From assembly GCA_020744425.1 (NCBI GenBank), contig JAGMUV010000011.1:868001-932000 (forward strand): DNA of 64,000 nucleotides, read 5' to 3'. The translations under genes were made by a program, and so were the position numbers. The notes below the pieces were generated by a model that was not told where the DNA came from, searched no databases, and saw nothing but the letters and a program-made list of their open reading frames with translations. This document shows, one piece after another, positions 11,733-20,624 of the stretch (position 1 is the first letter of the stretch; each line of letters begins with the position of its first letter). The stretch comes from Dactylonectria macrodidyma. Its lineage: Eukaryota > Ascomycota > Sordariomycetes > Hypocreales > Nectriaceae.

Positions 11733-13188
11733 ATGGCAACTCCGAACTCTTCAGGCTCCGGCCCTTCGCGACAACTCAAGATTGCCGTTGTCGGCTGCGT
11801 GAGCCATGGCGCTTCTAACACATTGGCTGGATCGGCTAACAAGAAAAGGGACATGGAGCGCTGGATCTTATTTATTCTACACTCGAGACTGAATGTGGGA
11901 ACAAGGGGTGGGCTCTGTCAGATCTTGACCTCCTCATCATCTGCGGAGACTTCGAGGTGCGTCGACATCATCAGGAAATGCAGCCGACTTCAAACCGCTT
12001 ACACGCTCGCAGTCCTTCCGCAATGCGGCTGATCTCAACTGCATGGCTGCGCCGCGCAAGTATCGCAAGCTGATGGACTTTCACAAATACTACAGTGGCG
12101 AGGCAGTTGCTCCAGTTTTGACCCTCGTCATCGGCGGTAATCATGAGGCATCCAACTACCTCTTTGAACTGTACCATGGAGGATGGCTGGCCCCCAACAT
12201 CTACTATCTCGGCGCTGCAGGTGTCATTCGCTATGGACCCTGGCGCATCGCCGGTCTCTCGGGCATCTATAACTCGTCAAACTACAACAAACCCCATCAT
12301 GAACGGCTGCCATACGAGAACAACCATGTCCGATCGATATACCACGTCCGCGAGTACAACGTCCAGAGGCTTTTACAGATCCGCTCCCAAGTCGACATTG
12401 GACTGAGCCACGACTGGCCCACCTGGGTTGAGCTGTTTGGCGATCATGCCAGTCTGTTCGCCGAAAAGCCGCACTTCCTTGATAGCGCAAAGATTGACAA
12501 CCTTGGAAGCAAGCCTGCCGCAGAAGTTATGGATCATCTTCGTCCATCGTACTGGTTCGCGGGACACATGCACGTCAGGTTCTCAGCCACGGTAGAGTAC
12601 AAAGACGATATGTCGTTGAGAGACTCTGTCAAAGCCCTCCCCGTCCCGGATGCCCTCAAAGCCTCGCTGCCAATTTTCTCGTCGCGGAGCAATCCCTCAT
12701 CGTCAAAGACAGCCCCAAAGCCAGCCGGTTCGCATTCTAAGACTGAGTTCCTTGGCCTGAACAAAGCTGGAACCCAAGCACGCTTGTTCATGGAACTAAG
12801 GGAGCTCGAGCTTCCCATCCGCTCTGACCTAGACAATGCACGATTCTTGACTTTGAACGATAAAGGGAAATTCTCGCTGTACTACGATGAAGAATGGCTA
12901 GCCATCACAAGAACCTACGCCTCTGCTTTGAGGGTCGCTGATCCTGAGACCCTCGTGGTTCCACCAGCCAAGACCAAGAAGAACCTTTCGACTTCGCTTC
13001 CCGAACATAGGGCCTGGGTCAAAGAGAACATCGTGGACAAAGACCTCCTGAAAGTCCCGAAGGATTTCACAGCCCAGGCACCAGTCTATGACCCTGATGC
13101 CCCCGACAGGTTTGAGCAGCCTCCGGAGTACCCAAACCAACAAACGGCGCGGTTTACGGAACTCCTGCAGATTCCCAATAAGTTCTAG
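11733..13188 (+). CDS. dbr1: RNA lariat debranching enzyme Dbr1
   Basis: Nuclear metallophosphoesterase that cuts the 2'-5' bond of intron lariats after splicing. Exons are 11733-11798, 11849-11956 and 12013-13188, giving about 449 aa. Both introns (50 and 56 bp) are phase 0, with donors GTGAGC and GTGCGT. The splice choices restore the family pattern: GCGHGALDLIY (metal-binding Cys22 and His24), LLIICGDFE (Asp56), RNAADLNCMA, IGGNHEAS, GGWLAPNIYYLG, SGIY, IRSIYHVR, LSHDWP and GHMHVRF. The Dbr1 C-terminal domain follows (FLGLNK...FMELRELELP). The N-terminus carries about 15 extra residues before the catalytic domain. Unspliced frames break in this region, so the exon structure is needed. Identity is firm; the exact start could move slightly. 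Confidence 0.93.
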
Positions 13189-13829
13189 CCATCGCAATAT
13201 CATCGGTGGGCATCATTTCTTGTGTTCGGGCTCGATAATTAGTGACATAGCGACACTACATCTGCGCTGTTCAGACCCAGTATACTCCCGGTTATCAGCC
13301 TGTACACCGAACTCTTGTTCAAGTCGACTGGAAATGCATGTTTATGGAGTTGCTCAGATTACAACAAGGAAGGCATGGGCAAGCTAAAATAGGGGAGAAC
13401 AGACTGGAAGAATTACTTGGAGAGAAGGCTTTGGGTGTTTTAGCACAAATTTTGTTCATGGGGGTGATTGTATTACTGCAACTGAAATGTCAAAAGGATG
13501 CTTTGAGCTGCTTGCATGATGCGCAGCGGATGTAGTATAGCACAGTCAGAAGTTTTCTGCAATTTAGCGCAACTATCGGGCCCTTTCAGATAAATTGTAT
13601 CTCTGCTGCCTGGTTTTTTTTTTGAGGCTGAATCGAGATGTACTGAGGCAGTGATACGATGACTCTTGTCACCTGTGCGGTAGGTTATTAGCGTGGTATT
13701 GATTCGTCGCCGAGGCATCCACTCTGTTATAAGAAGCTCACATCAACCACACCTTTAGACTACATATTCCCTCACTATTTCTACATCATTCACCATTATC
13801 ACACAAGTCAACGACAATCGGAATAAAAA
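13189..13829. other. Intergenic: dbr1 3' region and promoter of the Nudix gene
   Basis: No gene seen. A T-run lies near 13612-13624. The last 80 bases or so before the Nudix ATG are rich in A, C and T, as expected for a leader. Confidence 0.4.
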
Positions 13830-14417
13830 ATGGCAGAAGCATCACAGAACGAAGAAAAGCCATCGTGGTCCAATTTCACCTTTGACGATTCTGTCGCCGA
13901 GTGGAACGTGCCTGGCGCACAGTGGCTAGACGACAACAACAAGACATGGAACGGCATCGCGGCTGGTGCCCTCGTCTTCGATGACCAGGACCGCGTCCTC
14001 CTTGTCCGCCGCGCTGAATTCGACAGCATGCCTCTTCTCTGGGAGATCCCCGGCGGCGGCGTCGACCCCGAAGACCCAACCATCCTCCACGGCTGCGCGC
14101 GCGAGCTGTGGGAGGAGGCTGGGCTTAAGGCCAGACACATCAAGCACATCATCGTCGATGGCATGAACGGCAAGCCTGGCGCTGTCTTTACGAACCGGAC
14201 CGGACAGCGTTTCTATTGCAAGTTCTCGTTCGAGGTCGAGGTGGCCGACACGACGGAGGTAACGCTGGATCCGAATGAGCATGTCGACTATATCTGGGCC
14301 ACCCAAGAAGAGGTGCAGAGACAGCGTGTCGGCGATCGCGAGATCCCTATAGCCAACAAAATTACGATGATCTTATTGAATAAGGGATTTGAGAAGCGAC
14401 TATCAAACAAAAATTAG
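13830..14417 (+). CDS. Nudix hydrolase domain protein
   Basis: Single-exon gene of 195 aa, start ATG at 13830, stop TAG ending at 14417. Nudix enzymes hydrolyse nucleoside diphosphates linked to another group, using divalent metal bound by the Glu cluster of the Nudix box. The core strand (AGALVFDDQDRVLLVRR) leads to EIPGGGVD and then ARELWEEAGL, so the REuxEExGu half of the box with its metal-binding Glu residues is intact. The first Glu of the Gx5Ex7 half is occupied by Pro (VDPED-P-TILHGCA), with acidic residues just before it. No targeting signal is obvious, so it is probably cytosolic. The substrate cannot be predicted. Confidence 0.85.
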   Translation: MAEASQNEEKPSWSNFTFDDSVAEWNVPGAQWLDDNNKTWNGIAAGALVFDDQDRVLLVRRAEFDSMPLLWEIPGGGVDPEDPTILHGCARELWEEAGLKARHIKHIIVDGMNGKPGAVFTNRTGQRFYCKFSFEVEVADTTEVTLDPNEHVDYIWATQEEVQRQRVGDREIPIANKITMILLNKGFEKRLSNKN

Positions 14418-14707
14418 AGGCATAAAGCCGTGGCAGGGGGGTCATAGTCATCCACTGGGCCGTCAATTGGTGACTCTTCATCATCGCGGGTGGCCACCAT
14501 GTCAGTTGAACTCGTGTTTGGGCTACGCAGGGCGGTGTTAATTACCCAATGACTCCAGTCGCCGAATTCATGACCGCTCTTAAATTTCCAGCAGAATTCT
14601 GAAGGAAATACGGCTTGAATGTAGGCAGTCAGGATTGAGGAAGGGTCGTCAGTCCATTCACTGCCAGCCGAAGTTAGAGATCGGTAGAGCAGCAGCTGTC
14701 CGCACAT
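14414..14707 (-). CDS. Possible small hypothetical gene (97 codons), weakly supported
   Basis: A minus-strand frame from ATG 14707 to a stop ending at 14414 encodes 97 aa with a Trp-rich middle (WKFKSGHEFGDWSHW) and an acidic end. Upstream on the same strand there is a possible leader intron (GTAAGT at about 14849, TTGCAG near 14762). The frame is closed just before the ATG. Its end overlaps the last bases of the Nudix gene, so the two would be convergent. No family is recognised. It could equally be chance or a decayed exon. Confidence 0.2.
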   Translation of the reverse strand: MCGQLLLYRSLTSAGSEWTDDPSSILTAYIQAVFPSEFCWKFKSGHEFGDWSHWVINTALRSPNTSSTDMVATRDDEESPIDGPVDDYDPPATALCL

Positions 14708-15649
14708 AGCGGATTCTAGGATATTCCGTTACGTCTGTTAAATGGCCTGTTGTCAATCACTGCAATGAATCAAGTTAATATTGTCAGAGCGAGTGTCAAC
14801 CAAGCCTGTGACAAATGCCAATCAAACAGTGGCGACTTACGTCTCCCCCATTCGAACGTTGAGCCGTCTCGCGCGGCTCAGTGTTGCTAATTACTGGACT
14901 GCCGGGATCAAGTAGTTGCCTGGGGCAAAGTCGAAGCTGCCAGGGCCAGGGGCCCTTTCGGAGATGCCAGCCAAGTTGGGTATTTGGGCGAGTCGAATTG
15001 GGTCTGGCTCTCAAGAGCCCAGGTGATGACAATCGTAATACCCATTCTTGGCTAGATCTGCGAATCGGATATAAATGAAGGCTCCTATCTTCTAAACTGG
15101 CGGATCTACCGCTCAATGGGCACAGGCGATAGACAGAGTGGCAGAGAATCCCCAATGCTTCTGACAATAAAGAGCTTAGCTAAATGTTGTTTATGTATAC
15201 GTATCGTCCTACAAGAAAGTACCTCGACAAGGTCATAAAGCATAGCAACGAAAAAATCTCTTGAGAATAGATTAATTATTTACTACGGCTCCTCGTTTCG
15301 TTCTTTTGCTTTTGCGTGATTTGGACTTAGGGTTGCGTCTGACTCACACATCGCACTCAACGTGATAACTCCGTGGTCCATATTATTTCCAACCTTACTC
15401 AACAAGCAAGATGACTGATATTCACATTAAGTACGCCGGGCCATAGAGTTACTTTGCCCTCAATTCAATGCGCAATAGGATAGCGGAGGCAGTACTGTTG
15501 TTATAAGTTAAGCCCAAAGCCTCTCTTTCCATGCAGCCAACAGAACACAGAACAGGATAAACAACTACAAAACTTGAACTTTAACCAGACTATACCTTGC
15601 ATCAATTACTCGTCCATCATCGATTTCCAACGCTGCCAACAACACGATC
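14708..15649. other. Intergenic, no supported gene
   Basis: Frames on both strands are short and unlike known families. The stretch from about 15170 to 15560 is richer in A and T than the surrounding genes. The last bases form the leader of the small gene at 15650. Confidence 0.35.
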
Positions 15650-16105
15650 ATGCCGCCGGCGGATTATACTGCAGTGGCCCGGGCTTTGCGGTATTTGAAA
15701 GACTTGCAAGGAGCCACGGGGTCCCAGCAACTAAGCAATGCTTTCACAAACAAGCTGCAGACGCCCAGCGAGAGGCTGAGAAATCCATGCAGGTATGCTC
15801 TGCTTATTTCGCGTTACCCAGTCCCTGGGCTTTCCTGCTACGTTATTGAGATAACGGTTCCCCCTTACTAACATGCTTCGTAGAAACTCAGGCAGCTCAA
15901 AGCGAATAGTGTTGATTTGCAACACCCCGAGTTTCGGAAGGCCACCACGGTCGTACTCCAGTTTGTCAGCCGTGTAACCCAGAGTCAGGAGCTCGCCCAT
16001 CATCTGGACGCGGAACGGCTTACCGAAATCCTCCACTCCTTCATCGCGTTCGTGGATGAAATATGGGCAAAAAACCAGTCCACGGCGCCGAGAGACCTCC
16101 AGTGA
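15650..16105 (+). CDS. Small two-exon gene of unknown function, about 118 aa
   Basis: The start ATG at 15650 (MPPADYTAVARALRYLKDLQ) opens exon 1, ending at 15792. An intron begins GTATGC at 15793 and contains a strong TTACTAAC branch site. Two acceptors compete: TAG at 15883 and CTCAG at 15891. Only the second keeps the frame open, giving exon 2 from 15892 to 16105 and a helical, charged C-terminus (HHLDAERLTEILHSFIAFVDEIW). The first would put exon 1 into a frame that stops early, but it gives an attractive helical continuation if exon 1 were read in another frame that lacks an ATG. The protein looks wholly alpha-helical. It may be related to N-terminal modules of fungal STAND-type proteins, but I do not recognise a named family. 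Confidence 0.5.
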
Positions 16106-16721
16106 CGAAGCAGCCTGAAGAACTCTTGTCCAGGATAGGGGATTTCTATGAGTCAAAAGTCCAGTAGTTCTAGGGGATCTAGAATTAATTAGTACCAAAT
16201 AATTGCCAGCACCGTGGCTTGTAATGCGAAATCTTGGTGCAGAGAGATTCATAAAAAGCAAATAGCAGCACGAGAGCAGCGCAAATTGACCTTTGCCATG
16301 TAGGCAGACTGAGTTCCGTTTCAATTTCTTTTAATAACTTTGCTTCCACAGCATATTTTCAGTGGCTCCTTTCGTCTTATCCTTAGCCCTTTTGCGATTT
16401 GTATTTTCCATCTCACAATGTAAACAATCCGAATCTCTTGCCTCCCTTCAATTTCTCATATCCGCTTCCTTAGACGCACCCCTCCCCAGGATACAAGTAG
16501 CAGATAGCACAATTTTTTCTAAACTTGACCTCCCATTTTATTCCATATATCCGACATGGCCACGTTAACCATTAAACATTTTCCCAAGCAGCTCCAAGTT
16601 AACCTATCGAAGACATTCACACTCTGCGATCACTAAACCCATGGACATTTCGGGTCACTACCGCACGTCCATAGGGCATTGCCCGAAGATCCAGTTCCAT
16701 GGATATTTGTGACACCCAGGC
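16106..16721. other. Intergenic between convergent genes
   Basis: AT-richer stretch between two converging genes, so it should hold both 3' UTRs. No coding sequence or RNA gene seen. Confidence 0.4.
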
Positions 16722-18257
16722 CTAAATGATTGTCTTCAGAGATACCCACTGTCCAATTAGCAGTGCTCGTGCTGCGAACATGCAGACGGCACCGACGAAG
16801 AGAATGGCAATGTAAAGACCGGCCAGCGGCTGTGCTCCCATAGCGTCAAGCATAATACCACTCAAAGGGAGAGAAATTAGCAATGCAAAGGCAACGATGA
16901 AGTTCATGGTTCCTGCGGAGATGGTCAGTCTGCGCTCTGTGTCTGTTCAGATGAGGACCTACCATAGTATGTGCCATACTCCTTGGCTTCGCACGTTTTT
17001 CCGAGGCAAACTGGAATCTGTCAGTCTTGCTAGGATCTCCACTGCATCTTATTCCATCACTTACCGGGAGTGACTGATAAGAAAGAACCTGAGCCGAATC
17101 CCCACAAGGTGGAGAAGGCGTACAACACTGGCGCTGAAGTCGTTCCAAATGGCACGAACATTGTTCCCATGAACACAATTGTGATGCCCAGCATGGCTAG
17201 AAGGACATTGAAATGTCCCACCCTGTCACCAAGAACTCCGGGCAAAATACGACCAACGATTGACGTGCCACCAATTATAGCAAGCAAGAGGAAGCCATCC
17301 TCGGGAGAGAATCCTGCTCCAGTGGCAATGGTTGGCAGCAGGGATCCTATTCCAAAGATGACGAACTCCAGCATAAACATACCCGCAGTAACAAGATTGA
17401 ATGCTGGGTTACGGAAGGCACTCAGGTTCAATGCTGAACCTTTGGTCGTCAATTGGCTGCTGGCCGGGACAAGTCGCTGGTACGGCAGGTAACAGATGAC
17501 GGCCGGGATCATGAGGCCGCAGGCGAAGAAGGCCGAGATCCTCATGGACCATTTCCACCCCAGGTCCGTGAACGTGGAGCGCAGCATGATAGGGAATATG
17601 ACGGAGCCGGTGGACGATCCCGCCAGGGCGATGCCCATGGCGAAACCTCTTCGACGGACAAACAGTTTCCCCACGATCGACACACCCACGACCATGGTCA
17701 GAGCACCTCCAAAAGTTCCGAAGACGCCCAGGCACAAGATGAACTGCCAGTACAGTTTGCACTCGGCCATGAGCAGGAACGTGGCGATGACCAGGGCGGC
17801 GGCGAGAGGGGCGAGGAACCTGGGGCCGTGGGCATCAAAAACAGGGCCGATGAACAAGCCGAGGACCAGCGACAGGAACAAGTACACACTGCTGATCCAT
17901 CCAACTTCTCCTGTCGAGTAGTCGCTTAGTTGGTTGCGACTAAGGTAAGACTGGATTGTTCCGAGAGAGTTCATGAACCCTAGTCGATGTTGTCAGAACT
18001 ATATTAGGGCGATAGGGATAACGTTTGAAGATCTTACCAAAGGACGGCACCAAGAACATAAACGACCCAAATACAACTATCCACGCTCCCAAGGTCGATT
18101 CGATATCTCGCGGTGTTGATTCCAACGACTGCTCGGGGTCGTTTTGCCGATTGTCTTCGGCATCGGCATCGGCATCCGATCCCGGCATCGGCACTGGAGA
18201 AGGAACTCGGTCCTCGCGGGACGGGAGAGTCGCCAAAGGAGGATCTAGGAGACTCAT
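16722..18257 (-). CDS. MFS transporter, monocarboxylate-transporter-like
   Basis: Membrane transporter of about 457 aa in the monocarboxylate porter (MCT) branch of the major facilitator superfamily. Exons on the minus strand are 18257-18038, 17979-17065, 17010-16963 and 16912-16722; introns are 58, 54 and 50 bp and every junction stays in phase 1. A hydrophilic N-terminus of about 55 residues, with Asp/Ala repeats (DADADAEDN), precedes the first membrane segment (GAWIVVFGSFMFLVPSFG). About twelve hydrophobic segments follow. Family hallmarks include the VGWISSVYLF segment, FDAHGPR in the first loop, RRRGFAMGIALAGSSTG and GRILPGVLGDRVG. The 48-bp exon encodes a CLGKTCEAKEYGTYYG-type loop typical of fungal MCT-like proteins. 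An in-frame ATG at 18443 could add 62 residues, but 18257 gives a more usual N-terminus. Substrate unknown. Confidence 0.9.
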
Positions 18258-20092
18258 AATGTCACGTCCGTTCTCTTGATTTGCAAATTCCCAAGATTGA
18301 CAGAGAAAAATCCAGTCCCGAGTTGCAGAACTCTCGAAAGAGTTCTTCGTCTCTGGTTGACTATTAAACAATCCCGGAGAGTGGGCCGGCTCCGCTCCCG
18401 TAGTTCGGACAAAGTCTCTTCTCTCCCACACAGCAGCGAACATGGATGAAACTAGTCGTTATCTGGCAATTTGGGTGAGACCGTCGAGGGGTAGTTACGA
18501 TAGTTTGCGCCCTGTCAACCAACTCCGCTTCGCACCCCGCACGCCCTACGAGCCCAAGTTCATCGAAAAGTGCAACCCACGCCGACACTAGGCGCCGGTG
18601 TCAATGACCGGTCAAACATCGCAAATATCGAAGCGATGTGATAGGTGCAGGAATGAATGCGGCGCTCTCTAAAGGGTATAAGCTCATGCCGGTATCGACC
18701 CTCCTCGATCTTGCCACGATGCGTGCTCTGGTCAGGCCCCGCCCATTGGTCTTGTTACGCGACAGCTTCAAGCAGATACTATGACCTTTTGATTTCATCC
18801 CTAGCGTCGTATTTGCGATCTCGGAACATGAGTCACCATTCACGTCAAAGCCTGGGCACCGGCAGCGCATCCGATCTATCTCCACCGCAGTGATAAGGTC
18901 TGATGTCGCATTCGATGGCGCAATTGTGTTTTAACTATAAATCACAGTCCAGCAGCACAAGATGTGATTATTAGAATCTTCGATAACGAACTTCGAACGT
19001 ACCCTATCGATTCAGGAAGCAGAATAGCCCATTGGAAATTTGAGGGAATCCGATGTAGGTAAGGCTGAGGCAACGAAGCAAGAATGCATATAATACTTCT
19101 ATGGATACGTTTTCTACCTTTGAATAGCAAATGTATCTATAATCGACTTAATATATTTCTGCTTTATCATTGGTTCCTTGTATCTCTTGTCGCCCCATTG
19201 TCCTCAGGTTCTCATTGCATCCCAACAACCCGCACTTTTAGGCTTACGTGCTGCTTCTTTCCTAACCCGCCCTCAAAAGCATACCTCAAATTATTCGATC
19301 AACCTCTTGACTTCGCAGATGTAATTAGCAGTGGTTGACGGTGTGCCATTATATATATAGGCATAGTTAGGGCTTACCTCCGCGATTCACCACCTACCCT
19401 AGGCTAACTAGAGAGCGGTACACAATTGCATCTCGAGGAAGACAACATATATATAACAACAACAATTGCATCTCGAAGTTCCTGTAGTCCCAAGGATAAT
19501 GTTCAAACCAAGCGACACCCCTATAGTATTGCCGAAAACTTAGGGTTGAACGCCAAAATTTCACTGATTCCACATCGCTGAAGGGCAGAGTGGAACAAAG
19601 GGTGACGGGAGGTGCGAGAGGTCTGGACTGCTTGCCCCTCAGCATGTCTTGACCTCTTTAGACCGTGATTGTGCGATAAGCAAAGCCCGTCGTTCTGTGA
19701 CTCTTTAGGCGATTGGCTCGGCTCGAGTGTCCGTATGATCCGAAATGATATGGAAACACACACATTCACAGACTTAAGTGTATCACCTTAAAAAAGCAAT
19801 CGAATAGCCACCTACTTAGATGTCTCCTGTTTTATATACGCTGTGGAATTCTCATGGTGCAATAACATAACCATTCGAATCACACAAAGGCCTCGAGAGT
19901 AAATGATGATGACGAATGAGCATGATCTGAAAACAGAATTCTTGTTCTTTGAGTCACTGAATTGTTCATTGGACAAGTCGTGATTCACAAATATCTTATG
20001 ATGCATAAGTAGCTAGGACCGGTATCCTCGTAGATCAACCCTTCTCAATACAACATCCTTCTACAACCTACCATCGTCCCCAACCAGAAAGT
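18258..20092. other. Gene-free, partly AT-rich region
   Basis: Promoter of the transporter at the left, followed by a noticeably AT-rich stretch (about 18900-20050) with short TATATA runs near 19352 and 19448. A 14-base word, CAATTGCATCTCGA, occurs twice 40 bp apart (19423 and 19463). No coding sequence is supported. The AT-richness could reflect decayed repeats, but no element was recognised. Confidence 0.4.
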
Positions 20093-20624
20093 ATGTCTTC
20101 CAGTACAACCGACCCTGAGGACATCCACACCGCCTTGAAAAGGTGTCTGAAAGCCTTTGACGAGCTTCTGGCGGAAATTAAGGAGCACAGAATCGCCTTG
20201 GGTATCCCTCAAGAGCCAGCTGTGCAACGCATGAAAGAGCAGCTGCAGAAGTGGGCGTCCGACTTTGGAGCCGACCTACCCTGCTCGTCCAAGCTATCGC
20301 TCGATCACAAATTCCGCAACCACTCATACCCCAAGGAAATGACCCTTATAGAGCTTCGAAACATGGGCGAAGATATTGTGAACCGTAAGTCTTGACCCCA
20401 GCATCTTGGATCACTTGGTTACTAACGTCCCTATTGCAGTGAGGAAACATGGCTTTGAGCGGCGAATGAATCTCATGAAAATTGCCAACAAGCCTCCGGG
20501 GGTCGGCAATTTGACACCACAGACGCGTATGCATATGGGAAGAATTAACCACACCTTAGATGGGTCTCTTAGTCAAAGCAAGTTCTTGGCACTTCTGCCA
20601 AAATCAGCTTGGCTATCAACCTGA
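20093..20624 (+). CDS. Small protein resembling the N-terminal domain of fungal STAND/NLR-like proteins
   Basis: Two exons, 20093-20384 and 20440-20624, encode about 158 aa. The intron (55 bp, GTAAGT, TTACTAAC branch, TTGCAG) joins in phase 1. The N-terminal 95 residues are helical, with a pattern LKRCLKAFDELLAEI, then LQKWASDFGAD, then SKLSLDHKFR. It recalls the helical modules that precede C2H2 fingers or nucleotide-binding domains in fungal STAND proteins, in which an RFxxWAxxxGA block is followed by SLDxRLR. That resemblance is from memory of the pattern and not from a search. No nucleotide-binding or repeat domain follows, so the protein would be an isolated module or a truncated relative. 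The second exon (KHGFERRMNLMKIAN) has no recognised motif. Confidence 0.6.

Noticed and set aside
14796..15167. 123-codon minus-strand frame next to the weak 14414-14707 candidate
   Set aside because: Joining it through the GTAAGT..TTGCAG intron gives an immediate stop, so it is not an upstream coding exon.
18258..18443. Longer N-terminus for the MFS transporter starting at 18443
   Set aside because: Open frame, but it would add 62 residues unusual for this family; the ATG at 18257 is preferred. It remains possible.
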